Source: Bacteroidota bacterium (GTDB taxonomy: Bacteria; Bacteroidota; Bacteroidia; Bacteroidales; VadinHA17). Taken from it: a DNA stretch of 9,475 nucleotides. The notes under the pieces were generated by a model that was not told the origin of the DNA, did not search any database, and saw only the letters and a list, made by a program, of their open reading frames with translations. Where the stretch lies: the NCBI GenBank assembly GCA_030628785.1, contig DAOVQI010000091.1, forward strand, positions 1-9,475, given 5' to 3'. Below are positions 1 through 6,475 of this stretch, piece by piece (position 1 is the stretch's first letter; the number at the start of each line of letters is the position of its first letter). Made by a program: the position numbers and the translations under genes.

Positions 1-1251
1 GATATCGGTCCGGTTCAAGGGGTTAATCCCAGAAATAATCAGCAAGTTCAAAGAAACCCCGATCCGAATGAACCCTTAACGGCTCTTGCTTTTAAAATAG
101 CAACCGATCCCTTTGTCGGTAAATTGGCATTCCTGAGGATTTATTCGGGTTATATTCAATCGGGATCGAGTATTTTCAATACCAGAACAAATAAAAGAGA
201 AAGGATATCCCGGCTATATGAAATGCACGCTAATAAACAAAATCCCAAAGACCGGATAGAAGCTGGTGATATCTGTGCCATTGTTGGATTTAAAGATATT
301 CAGACCGGGGATACGCTTTGTGATATAAAAAAACCAATTTACCTGGAATCGATAGTATTTCCCGATCCGGTTATTGGAATAGCCATTGAACCAAAAACGC
401 AGGAAGATATAGATAAACTTACTATTGCCCTGAGAAAATTGGCAGAGGAGGATCCAACTTTTCAGGTGAATGTAGATGAGGATACCGGACAAACGATTAT
501 CAATGGAATGGGAGAACTTCATCTGGAGATTCTTATGGACAGGCTAAAGAGGGAATTTAATGTTGGCTGCAATCAGGGGCTTCCCATGGTTGCTTATAAG
601 GAAGCTATTACAGCTCTTATTGAACATAAGGAAGTATTTAAGAAACAAACAGGTGGTAAGGGTAAGTTTGCAGAAATAATCATTGAAATTTCTCCGGCTG
701 ATAAAGGGGTCAGGGGGCTTCAGTTTATTGACGAAGTGAAAAAAGGAAATATTCCCAGGGAATTTATACCCTCTGTTGAAAAAGGGTTTAAGCATGCCAT
801 GCAAAACGGGGTATTGGCTGGTTATCCAATGGATAATCTAAAGGTTATTCTAAAGGATGGTTCCTACCATATGGTTGATTCTGATATGCTTTCCTTTGAA
901 ATTGTCGCCAAACATTCTTTTACAAAGGCATGTTCAAAGGCAAATCCCGTTTTACTCGAACCCATAATGTCAGCGGAGGTTGTGACACCGGAAGAATACA
1001 TGGGAGACATAATCTCCGATTTTAACAGAAGACGCGGACAGGTTGAGGGGATGGAAACAAAAGCCGGAGCCAGGGTTATTAAAGCCAGGGTCCCACTTGC
1101 CGAAAAATTTGGATATGTCACTGTTTTGCGAACAATAACCTCAGGACGGGCTACATCAACAATGGAATTTTCACATTATGAAGAAGTGCCGCCTGAGATT
1201 TCATCAAAAATTATTGAAAGTGCTAAAGGTATAGGTATAACTGAATTTTAA
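1..1251 (+). CDS. fusA: Elongation factor G, C-terminal part (5' end outside window)
   Basis: EF-G is the cytosolic translational GTPase that drives tRNA-mRNA translocation and, with RRF, ribosome recycling. The reading frame is open from base 1, giving 416 residues; roughly 290 N-terminal residues, including the GTP-binding domain, lie outside the window. Domain II carries DPFVGKLAF (visible residues 36-44). Domain III carries GMGELHLEI (169-177). Domain IV follows from about 195 to 310, with its tip loop around SYHMVDS (288-294), the part that enters the decoding site. Domain V begins near LLEPIMSAEV (318-327) and includes the EEYMGDI and RRRGQVEGM stretches. The TTG at 124 is an internal leucine codon, not a start. 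The stop lies only 7 bases before rpsJ, so fusA is probably co-transcribed with the S10 genes. I see no frameshift. Identification is firm; only the N-terminus is unseen. Confidence 0.97.
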   Translation, partial: DIGPVQGVNPRNNQQVQRNPDPNEPLTALAFKIATDPFVGKLAFLRIYSGYIQSGSSIFNTRTNKRERISRLYEMHANKQNPKDRIEAGDICAIVGFKDIQTGDTLCDIKKPIYLESIVFPDPVIGIAIEPKTQEDIDKLTIALRKLAEEDPTFQVNVDEDTGQTIINGMGELHLEILMDRLKREFNVGCNQGLPMVAYKEAITALIEHKEVFKKQTGGKGKFAEIIIEISPADKGVRGLQFIDEVKKGNIPREFIPSVEKGFKHAMQNGVLAGYPMDNLKVILKDGSYHMVDSDMLSFEIVAKHSFTKACSKANPVLLEPIMSAEVVTPEEYMGDIISDFNRRRGQVEGMETKAGARVIKARVPLAEKFGYVTVLRTITSGRATSTMEFSHYEEVPPEISSKIIESAKGIGITEF

Positions 1252-1258
1252 TCAAATA

Positions 1259-1564
1259 ATGAGCCAGAAGATTAGAATTAAACTAAAGTCGTACGATCAT
1301 AACCTGGTCGATAAATCGGCTGAAAAGATTGTAAAAACGGTAAAATCTACAGGTGCAGTTGTTAGCGGGCCAATTCCATTACCGACTCATCGTCGTGTTT
1401 TTACCGTTCTACGTTCACCTTTTGTGAATAAAAAATCAAGGGAACAGTTTCAACTGTGTTCTTTTAAACGATTGTTGGATATTTACAGCTCCACTCCAAA
1501 AACCATTGATGCCCTGATGAAATTGGAATTGCCCAGTGGAGTGGAGGTTGAAATTAAGGTGTAA
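1259..1564 (+). CDS. rpsJ: 30S ribosomal protein S10 (uS10)
   Basis: S10 is a 30S head protein; in other bacteria it doubles as NusE, the partner of NusB in transcription antitermination. The product is 101 residues, normal for the family. Recognisable parts are the N-terminal strand KIRIKLKSYDH (4-14), GPIPLPTHRR (37-46) and the long ribosome-penetrating loop around PFVNKKSREQFQ (54-65), followed by the C-terminal KTIDALMKLELPSGVEVEI (81-99). It starts at an ATG 7 bases after the fusA stop. That gap has no room for the long S10 leader through which L4 controls the operon in E. coli, and there is no Shine-Dalgarno motif. Confidence 0.97.
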   Translation: MSQKIRIKLKSYDHNLVDKSAEKIVKTVKSTGAVVSGPIPLPTHRRVFTVLRSPFVNKKSREQFQLCSFKRLLDIYSSTPKTIDALMKLELPSGVEVEIKV

Positions 1565-1585
1565 AATTTTGTAATACCCTGGAAA

Positions 1586-2200
1586 ATGGAAGGATTAATT
1601 GGCAAAAAAATTGGGATGACCTCCCTCTTTGAAGAAGGGAAAAATGTTCCTTGTACCGTAATACAAGCTGGTCCATGCATTATAACACAAATAAAGACAC
1701 GGAAAAAAGATGGTTATAACGCGGTTCAACTGGGTTTTGATGAAAAAAAGGAAAAGCACTGTACAAAAGCTGAATTGGGACATTTCAAAAATACAAATAC
1801 AACACCAAAGAGAGAATTAGTGGAGTTTACTAAATTCCAAACAGAAGTAAATTTGGGTGATACCTTAACCGTAGAATTTTTTAAAAATGATACATGGTTG
1901 GATGTAAGAGGTATTTCTAAAGGGAAAGGTTTTCAGGGTGTTGTCAAGCGTCATGGTTTCCATGGAGTTGGAGACCAAACACACGGACAACACAACCGAA
2001 ACCGGGCACCCGGTTCGCTAGGAGCATCTTCTTCTCCTTCGAGGGTATTCAAAGGGATGAGAATGGCCGGCCGAACAGGTGGTAATCAGGTGATGATGAT
2101 TAATATTAGGGTGATGAAAATTATACCGGATAACAACCTGCTAATCGTTAAGGGATCTGTTCCCGGTCCCAAGGGTTCATATTTAATAATTACAAAGTAA
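1586..2200 (+). CDS. rplC: 50S ribosomal protein L3 (uL3)
   Basis: L3 is an early-assembly 50S protein whose extended loop reaches towards the peptidyl transferase centre. The product is 204 residues, the usual bacterial length. Visible parts are the N-terminal MEGLIGKKIGMTSLF (1-15), the central SKGKGFQGVVKRHGF (111-125), the loop THGQHNRNRAPGSLG (132-146) and FKGMRMAGRTGGNQV (155-169). In E. coli, PrmB methylates Gln150 in a GQNQTPG stretch; by eye the matching segment here is GASSSPS (146-152), so that glutamine appears replaced by serine. The ATG lies 21 bases after rpsJ with no clear Shine-Dalgarno motif. The stop overlaps the rplD start by one base (TAATG), which favours coupled translation. 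Confidence 0.97.
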   Translation: MEGLIGKKIGMTSLFEEGKNVPCTVIQAGPCIITQIKTRKKDGYNAVQLGFDEKKEKHCTKAELGHFKNTNTTPKRELVEFTKFQTEVNLGDTLTVEFFKNDTWLDVRGISKGKGFQGVVKRHGFHGVGDQTHGQHNRNRAPGSLGASSSPSRVFKGMRMAGRTGGNQVMMINIRVMKIIPDNNLLIVKGSVPGPKGSYLIITK

Positions 2201-2829
2201 TGAAAGTAGCGGTTAAAAATATTTCAGGGGAAGATACAGGGAGGAAAATAAACCTGGATGATTCCATTTTTGGAATTGAGCCAAACGATCATGCCATATA
2301 TCTGGATACCAGGCAATTTATGGCCAAAAACCGGCAAGGTACACATAAAACCAAAGAAAGAAGTGAGATCATCGGCAGTACCAGGAAGATCAAAAGACAA
2401 AAGGGAACCGGCACGGCAAGAGCCGGAAGCATTAAATCACCAATCTTCAGAGGTGGAGGCAGGACTTTCGGACCACAGCCCCGTAACCATGGATTTAAAC
2501 TTAATAAAAAGGTAAAGCAATTAGCACGCAAATCAGCCCTGACATATAAAGCAAAAAGCAAGGATATTATTGTTGTGGAAGATTTTCAATATGATACTCC
2601 GAAAACCAGGGAATTTGCAGGATTGAATACCAATCTGAAGATTAATAATAAAAAATCACTTTTCGTTTTAGCTGAACCAAATAAAAATATATATTTGTCC
2701 TCTCGAAATCTGAAAGATTCTAAAGTTGTAACAGTCGCGGAATTAACGACATACGATATCCTAAGGGCTTCAATATTGGTTCTGGTCGAGAGCTCAATTA
2801 ATGGTTTAGATAAAACTTTTAGTGTATAG
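2200..2829 (+). CDS. rplD: 50S ribosomal protein L4 (uL4)
   Basis: L4 is a primary 23S rRNA-binding protein whose long basic loop lines the peptide exit tunnel next to L22. The product is 209 residues, standard for bacterial L4. The loop is seen as QGTHKTKERSEI (46-57), then KRQKGTGTARAGS (65-77) and RGGGRTFGPQPR (84-95); the C-terminal globular part includes DIIVVEDF (122-129). The ATG overlaps the rplC stop by one base. In E. coli L4 represses its own operon through the S10 leader; no comparable leader fits upstream of rpsJ here, so that control is probably absent or different. A +1-shifted open stretch inside the gene is only a shadow. Confidence 0.97.
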   Translation: MKVAVKNISGEDTGRKINLDDSIFGIEPNDHAIYLDTRQFMAKNRQGTHKTKERSEIIGSTRKIKRQKGTGTARAGSIKSPIFRGGGRTFGPQPRNHGFKLNKKVKQLARKSALTYKAKSKDIIVVEDFQYDTPKTREFAGLNTNLKINNKKSLFVLAEPNKNIYLSSRNLKDSKVVTVAELTTYDILRASILVLVESSINGLDKTFSV

Positions 2830-2847
2830 AAAATCAGACAGAGGATA

Positions 2848-3138
2848 ATGGATATTATACTTAAACCAATAGTAACGGAAAAAATGACGACCCAAAGCGA
2901 GAATTATAATCGTTTTGGCTTTATTGTTTCGAAAAAGGCAAATAAGATTCAAATTAAAAAAGCCATTGAAGAAATGTATGGTGTTACCGTAGAATCGGTT
3001 AATACCATGCGTTACGGTGGGAAGAGGAAATCAAGGTATACCCGGACAGGAATTGTGACCGGGAAAACGGGCTCCTTAAAAAAAGCCATCGTGACATTGG
3101 CTGAAGGAGATACCATCGATTTTTATAGCAATATTTAA
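2848..3138 (+). CDS. rplW: 50S ribosomal protein L23 (uL23)
   Basis: L23 sits at the tunnel exit, where it docks trigger factor and SRP. The product is 96 residues, typical. The N-terminus ILKPIVTEKM (4-13) aligns with the E. coli PHVSEK region, placing Glu11 at the position of E. coli Glu18, the trigger-factor contact. KIQIKKAIEEMYGVTVESVNT (33-53) and the basic GGKRKSRYTR (57-66) are family hallmarks, as is the ending around VTLAEGDTIDFY (82-93). It lies 18 bases after rplD. A GAGG run ends only 3 bases before the ATG, too close for a usual Shine-Dalgarno interaction. Confidence 0.96.
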   Translation: MDIILKPIVTEKMTTQSENYNRFGFIVSKKANKIQIKKAIEEMYGVTVESVNTMRYGGKRKSRYTRTGIVTGKTGSLKKAIVTLAEGDTIDFYSNI

Positions 3139-3143
3139 AAACC

Positions 3144-3968
3144 ATGGCAGTTAAGAAGTTAAAACCTGTTACACCGGGTCAAAGACAAAAGGTAACCAGT
3201 ACGTTCGCGGAGATTACACGATCTTACCCTGAAAAATCTTTGCTACGACCTCTGAAAAAGAGCGGCGGAAGGAATAATTCAGGAAAAATGACCATGAGAT
3301 ATATGGGCGGTGGACATAAAAAAAGATACCGCCATATTGATTTCCTTCGTAACAAAGATGAAATTCCTGCCATAGTACGGACAATAGAGTATGACCCAAA
3401 TCGCACAGCCAGGATTGCGCTAGTAGTTTACGAAGATGGAGAAAAGAGATATATTATTGCTCCAAACGGGCTTAAGGTTGGTCAAACCATTCAGTCTGGA
3501 AAAGGTATTGCACCGGAAATCGGCAATGCATTACCATTATCTGATATCCCGCTGGGGACCGTTGTTCACAACATAGAACTGACTCCCGGAAAAGGTGGAA
3601 GTTTAGCCAGGAGTGCCGGTTCATATGCGCAACTTACTTCGAGAGACAAGAAATATGCTATCATGAAACTTCCATCAGGGGAATCCAGAATGGTGTTGAC
3701 AACCTGTAGAGCAACTATTGGTACGGTATCAAACCCAGACCATGGTCTTGAATCTTCAGGCAAGGCGGGAAGAAGCAGATGGCTGGGAAGAAGACCCAGG
3801 GTTAGAGGAGTTGCCATGAACCCGGTTGATCACCCAATGGGAGGTGGCGAAGGCAAAGCATCAGGAGGATTACCAAGGTCAAGAAAGGGGATCCCTGCAA
3901 AAGGATATAAAACCCGAAGCAAGAAAAAGTTGTCAAATAAATTTATTGTTGAAAGAAAAAAGAAATAA
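3144..3968 (+). CDS. rplB: 50S ribosomal protein L2 (uL2)
   Basis: L2 is a large, highly conserved 50S protein that binds 23S rRNA, bridges to the 30S subunit and is needed for full peptidyl transferase activity. The product is 274 residues, the normal length. The N-terminal segment has KSGGRNNSGKMTMRY (39-53) and GGGHKKRYRHIDF (55-67). The OB-like and SH3-like core follows, with IEYDPNRTARIALV (81-94) and LTPGKGGSLARSAG (146-159). The signature GVAMNPVDHPMGGGEG spans 222-237; His230 corresponds to the conserved E. coli His229. The C-terminal tail is strongly basic. It lies 5 bases after rplW. Nothing abnormal is seen. Confidence 0.98.
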   Translation: MAVKKLKPVTPGQRQKVTSTFAEITRSYPEKSLLRPLKKSGGRNNSGKMTMRYMGGGHKKRYRHIDFLRNKDEIPAIVRTIEYDPNRTARIALVVYEDGEKRYIIAPNGLKVGQTIQSGKGIAPEIGNALPLSDIPLGTVVHNIELTPGKGGSLARSAGSYAQLTSRDKKYAIMKLPSGESRMVLTTCRATIGTVSNPDHGLESSGKAGRSRWLGRRPRVRGVAMNPVDHPMGGGEGKASGGLPRSRKGIPAKGYKTRSKKKLSNKFIVERKKK

Positions 3969-3987
3969 TAATTAGAATAGTATCATT

Positions 3988-4254
3988 ATGAGCCGATCAG
4001 TAAAAAAAGGTCCTTTTATTGATTATAAGTTGGAAAAGAGAATCTTCGAACAAAACGAATCGAAAAAAAAATCGGTTATTAAAACCTGGTCTCGACGGTC
4101 AGTGATCTCACCCGATTTTGTTGGACATACAATTGCTGTACATAATGGTAATAAATTTATACCGGTTTATATTACAGAGAATATGGTTGGCCATAAACTG
4201 GGAGAATTCGCACCGACCAGAACATGGAGGGGCCATGGTGGCAAGGCCAGGTAA
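3988..4254 (+). CDS. rpsS: 30S ribosomal protein S19 (uS19)
   Basis: S19 is a 30S head protein that pairs with S13 and lies near the A-site tRNA. The product is 88 residues, close to the usual 88-93. It begins with the family hallmark MSRSVKKGPFID (1-12). The core has KTWSRRSVISPDFVGHTIAVH (32-52), and the C-terminal signature MVGHKLGEFAPTR (66-78) ends in the basic RGHGGKAR. The ATG lies 19 bases after rplB, preceded by A/T-rich sequence and no Shine-Dalgarno motif. Intact and unremarkable. Confidence 0.97.
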   Translation: MSRSVKKGPFIDYKLEKRIFEQNESKKKSVIKTWSRRSVISPDFVGHTIAVHNGNKFIPVYITENMVGHKLGEFAPTRTWRGHGGKAR

Positions 4255-4285
4255 GGTCATTGTATTTTGAAAAACATTCTTAAAA

Positions 4286-4708
4286 ATGGGCGCAAGAAAA
4301 AGGAATAGAGCTAATCAATTAAAAGAAGAGAGAAAAGAAAAATACTTTTCTGTACTTAGAAATTGTCCGACTTCTCCTCGAAAAATGCGATTAGTGATTG
4401 ATCTGATCAGAGGACAGGAGGTGAATAAGGCCATGGATATAGTGAAATGCAGCTCAAAACACGCTTCGAAAAGGGTGGAAAAATTACTGCTTTCAGCCAT
4501 TGCCAATTGGCAAACTAAAAATGAAGGAGTTCGGATCGAAGACAGCCAGTTATTTGTAAAAGAAGCTTATGTCGACCAGTCGAGAACTCTTAAAAGATTG
4601 CGTCCTGCACCCCAGGGAAGAGCTCACAGGATCAGAAAGAGATCCAATCACGTTACCATAATACTTGACAGTTTAAACCGTATTCAGGAAAATACATCAA
4701 ACGCGTAA
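4286..4708 (+). CDS. rplV: 50S ribosomal protein L22 (uL22), long N-terminus
   Basis: L22 binds all domains of 23S rRNA, and its long beta-hairpin lines the exit tunnel opposite L4, where macrolide-resistance changes occur in other bacteria. The product is 140 residues, about 30 longer than the 110-residue E. coli form. The extra length is mainly a charged N-terminal segment (about 1-20, KRNRANQLKEERKEK) and a short C-terminal tail, which matches my knowledge of Bacteroidota L22. The core includes CPTSPRKMRLVIDLIRG (27-43) and ANWQTKNEG (73-81). The hairpin and signature span 95-125, with LKRLRPAPQGRAHRIRKR at 102-119. It lies 31 bases after rpsS and 3 bases before rpsC. Confidence 0.96.
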   Translation: MGARKRNRANQLKEERKEKYFSVLRNCPTSPRKMRLVIDLIRGQEVNKAMDIVKCSSKHASKRVEKLLLSAIANWQTKNEGVRIEDSQLFVKEAYVDQSRTLKRLRPAPQGRAHRIRKRSNHVTIILDSLNRIQENTSNA

Positions 4709-4711
4709 TAA

Positions 4712-5407
4712 ATGGGACAAAAAGTTAATCCGATAGGAAATAGATTAGGTATAATAAAAGGTTGGGACTCAAATTGGTTCGGAGGCAAGAATTATGCTGA
4801 TAAATTATTGGAAGATTCAAAAATAAGACAATATTTAACTACACGTTTGGCCAAAGCCAGTATATCAAAAATTATAATTGAACGAACCTTAAAGATGATC
4901 ACTGTAACTGTTAATACTGCCAGACCCGGTATTATCATAGGAAAAGGCGGACAGGAAGTTGATAAATTGAAGGAGGAACTGAAAAAGATCACCCAAAAAG
5001 AAGTTCAGATAAATATTTTTGAAGTAAAACGCCCTGAGTTAGATGCTAATATTGTGGCAAATAATATTGCACGTCAGATCGAAGGAAAAATCTCGTACCG
5101 GAGAGCGATTAAAATGACGATAGCTTCAACCATGAGAATGGGTGCTGAAGGGATTAAAGTATTGGTATCGGGCCGTTTGGGAGGTGCCGAAATGGCCCGA
5201 AATGAAACATACAAGGAAGGCAGGATTCCATTACATACATTCAGGGCAGATATTGAATATGCCCTGGCTGAGGCATTAACTAAGGTTGGACTTATTGGGG
5301 TCAAGGTGTGGATCTGTAATGGGGAAATTTTTGGAAAACGTGATCTGTCTCCTAACATTGGAGCCAAAAGCACAAGACCAAAGGGATTTAAGAAAAAAAG
5401 AAGATAA
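4712..5407 (+). CDS. rpsC: 30S ribosomal protein S3 (uS3)
   Basis: S3 is a 30S head protein at the mRNA entry channel and takes part in the ribosomal helicase activity. The product is 231 residues, normal for bacteria. It opens with the hallmark MGQKVNPIGNRLG (1-13). A type II KH domain carries GIIIGKGGQEVDKL (73-86) with the GKGG loop. SYRRAIKM (128-135) places Arg130, Arg131 and Lys134 at the E. coli helicase residues Arg131, Arg132 and Lys135. The C-terminal domain has the SGRLGGAEMAR and EGRIPLHTFRADIEYA signatures (153-184) and a basic tail. It starts 3 bases after rplV. Unusually, it is followed by a 416-base gene-free gap instead of rplP directly. Confidence 0.98.
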   Translation: MGQKVNPIGNRLGIIKGWDSNWFGGKNYADKLLEDSKIRQYLTTRLAKASISKIIIERTLKMITVTVNTARPGIIIGKGGQEVDKLKEELKKITQKEVQINIFEVKRPELDANIVANNIARQIEGKISYRRAIKMTIASTMRMGAEGIKVLVSGRLGGAEMARNETYKEGRIPLHTFRADIEYALAEALTKVGLIGVKVWICNGEIFGKRDLSPNIGAKSTRPKGFKKKRR

Positions 5408-5462
5408 CCTTAAGGAGACTATATATAGAACATAGCTTCGCAAAGTAATTAAAAAAGCAATA

Positions 5463-5489
5463 TTTGATTGATATTTTATACTAATTTTG
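5463..5489 (+). promoter_or_regulatory. Candidate Bacteroidota-type promoter for rplP onward
   Basis: TAATTTTG at 5482-5489 is an exact match to the Bacteroidota -7 consensus TAnnTTTG. A TTTG at 5463-5466 could serve as the -33 element. The gap between them is 15 bases, shorter than the roughly 17-23 usually reported, which lowers confidence. If used, transcription would begin just before the left repeat arm, so the whole repeat structure would lie in the leader of an rplP-initiated transcript. In such A/T-rich sequence a chance match is quite possible. Confidence 0.3.
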
Positions 5490-5500
5490 GTTATTCCTAA

Positions 5501-5527
5501 AGGCTAAGGCTGAGGCTAAGGCTAAGG
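5501..5527 (+). repeat. Left arm: tandem GGCTAA/GGCTGA hexamers
   Basis: Four consecutive hexamer units GGCTAA, GGCTGA, GGCTAA, GGCTAA run from 5502 to 5525, followed by GG and preceded by A. The second unit carries a single A-to-G change. The arm is the inverted partner of 5712-5738. It is far richer in G and C than the surrounding spacer, so it stands out as foreign to its local context. Confidence 0.93.
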
Positions 5528-5711
5528 AAGATAAAAGGTATTAGGATTTTAAGAAATTATTATTTGAAATGACATATAAAGATTTCATTTATATATAAAA
5601 ATAGAAAAACATAATAATTAATATAAAGTGAAGAAAATAGGAAAAGTATGTCATAAAGACAAAAAAATAAGTCTAAATGAAGGCTAAAAGGTTACTATTT
5701 GCAGTTAAAAA

Positions 5712-5738
5712 CCTTAGCCTTAGCCTAAGCCTTAGCCT
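5712..5738 (-). repeat. Right arm: inverted copy of the hexamer block
   Basis: Read on the minus strand this block is AGGCTAAGGCTTAGG followed by CTAAGGCTAAGG. It matches the left arm over 27 bases with one difference (T where the left arm has G in the variant unit). That the variant falls in the same unit in both arms suggests the arms derive from one another instead of arising independently. In a transcript crossing both, the arms could pair into a long stem with a loop of 184 bases. Confidence 0.93.
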
Positions 5739-5823
5739 AAAAAATTACAAGGCAATTAGAAAGAGGCGTAACTCATTGTATATCAGATTATGTTTTTGAA
5801 ATTTCGATACATATTAAATAATA

Positions 5824-6243
5824 ATGTTACAGCCCAAGAAAACTAAATTCAGAAGGCGACAAAAAGGCAAAATGAAAGGTAATGCCCAAAGGGGAAACCA
5901 ATTGGCATTTGGGTCCTTCGGCATTAAAACGTTAGAGCAGTCGTGGATTACTGGAAGGCAAATTGAAGCTGCCAGGCAAGCTGTTACCCGGCATATGAAG
6001 CGTCAGGGACAAATCTGGATCAGGATCTTTCCTGATAAACCCATCACTAAAAAACCTGCTGAGGTTCGCATGGGAAAGGGGAAGGGCCCACCTGAAGGAT
6101 TTGTTGCTCCGGTAACACCAGGAAGAATCATCATTGAGGCTGAAGGAGTTCCTTTCAAAATTGCAAAAGAAGCATTACGACTAGCAGCCCAAAAGTTGCC
6201 TGTAACAACTAAATTTATTGTTAGGCGCGATTATGTTGAATAA
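5824..6243 (+). CDS. rplP: 50S ribosomal protein L16 (uL16)
   Basis: L16 is a late-assembly 50S protein that positions A-site tRNA near the peptidyl transferase centre. The product is 139 residues, within the normal range. Hallmarks are the basic N-terminus MLQPKKTKFRRRQKG (1-15), QRGNQLAFGSFG (22-33), ARQAVTRHMKRQGQIWIRIFP (50-70) and VRMGKGKGPPEGFVA (81-95). Arg82 lies at the position of E. coli Arg81, a hydroxylation site in that species. The ATG follows an A/T-rich leader (ATAATAATG) with no Shine-Dalgarno motif. It is the first gene after the 416-base gap and may start a transcript of its own. Confidence 0.97.
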   Translation: MLQPKKTKFRRRQKGKMKGNAQRGNQLAFGSFGIKTLEQSWITGRQIEAARQAVTRHMKRQGQIWIRIFPDKPITKKPAEVRMGKGKGPPEGFVAPVTPGRIIIEAEGVPFKIAKEALRLAAQKLPVTTKFIVRRDYVE

Positions 6244-6260
6244 TCAATTGATTTTATACC

Positions 6261-6467
6261 ATGAAGCCAACTGAAATAAAAGAATTGTCAACCAGAGAAA
6301 TTGAAGAAAGGATTGATAACGAAAAAAGCATGTTAACCCGGATTAAATTAGGTCATATTATTTCTCCGTTAGATAATCCTATGAAAATTAAAGAAACCCG
6401 TAAAGATATTGCAAGGTTAAGGACAGAACTGCGTAAGAGACAATTAAATGAAAAACAGAAAAGCTAA
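6261..6467 (+). CDS. rpmC: 50S ribosomal protein L29 (uL29)
   Basis: L29 is a small helical 50S protein near the tunnel exit beside L23, part of the docking area for nascent-chain factors. The product is 68 residues, usual size. It shows the typical two-helix pattern: MKPTEIKELSTREIEERI (1-18) for the first helix, then a turn around SPLDNP (35-40), then KETRKDIARLRTELRKRQ (43-60), which matches the family signature. It lies 17 bases after rplP and 8 before rpsQ. Sequence is normal throughout. Confidence 0.95.
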   Translation: MKPTEIKELSTREIEERIDNEKSMLTRIKLGHIISPLDNPMKIKETRKDIARLRTELRKRQLNEKQKS

Positions 6468-6475
6468 TTATCAGG

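Larger units (their letters stand above)
5501..5738. mobile_element. MITE-like element bounded by inverted hexamer repeats
   Basis: The two arms match in inverted orientation at 26 of 27 positions and enclose 184 A/T-rich bases without a gene, 238 bases in all. The architecture (inverted ends, small size, no coding capacity, sitting in an otherwise tight operon) resembles a non-autonomous miniature element or the remnant of a larger insertion. No clean target duplication is seen: CCTAA occurs at 5496-5500 and again at 5736-5740, but the second copy overlaps the right arm. The mobile nature is inferred from structure only; it could equally be an ancestral repeat that acts at the RNA level. Confidence 0.4.
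5408..5823. other. 416-base gene-free spacer splitting the S10 block
   Basis: This stretch separates rpsC from rplP, genes that usually lie within a few bases of each other. It is markedly more A/T-rich than its flanks and holds no open frame of useful length on either strand. From left to right it contains: a CCTTAAGG palindrome right after the rpsC stop (5408-5415); a promoter-like pair (5463-5489); a left block of GGCTAA-type hexamers (5501-5527); an A-rich interior with a 7-bp hairpin, arms 5574-5580 and 5588-5594, and a stray GGCTAAAAGG half-unit at 5682-5691; a right block that is the inverted copy of the left (5712-5738); and about 85 bases leading to the rplP start. No rRNA, tRNA or recognisable riboswitch is apparent. 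Confidence 0.9.

Noticed and set aside
124..126. TTG as a possible start of a short EF-G-like protein
   Set aside because: The frame is open from base 1 and the upstream residues (including DPFVG just before) continue normal EF-G domain II; this is simply the window edge cutting fusA.
2258..2515. Same-strand 85-codon open stretch within rplD in another frame
   Set aside because: rplD in its own frame encodes a clear, full-length L4; the alternative frame gives no recognisable protein.
5074..5373. Antisense 99-codon open stretch over rpsC
   Set aside because: It is fully contained in the conserved S3 gene and has no recognisable features.
5501..5738. Hexamer blocks as telomere-like repeats or a CRISPR array
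   Set aside because: The units are contiguous with no spacers, only about four per block, and occur as two inverted blocks inside an operon; there is no leader, cas gene or replicon end.
5776..5798. Promoter-like TTG and TATGTTTTTG just before rplP
   Set aside because: The -7-like box does not fit TAnnTTTG exactly and the TTG is only about 10 bases upstream; the candidate at 5463-5489 is better.
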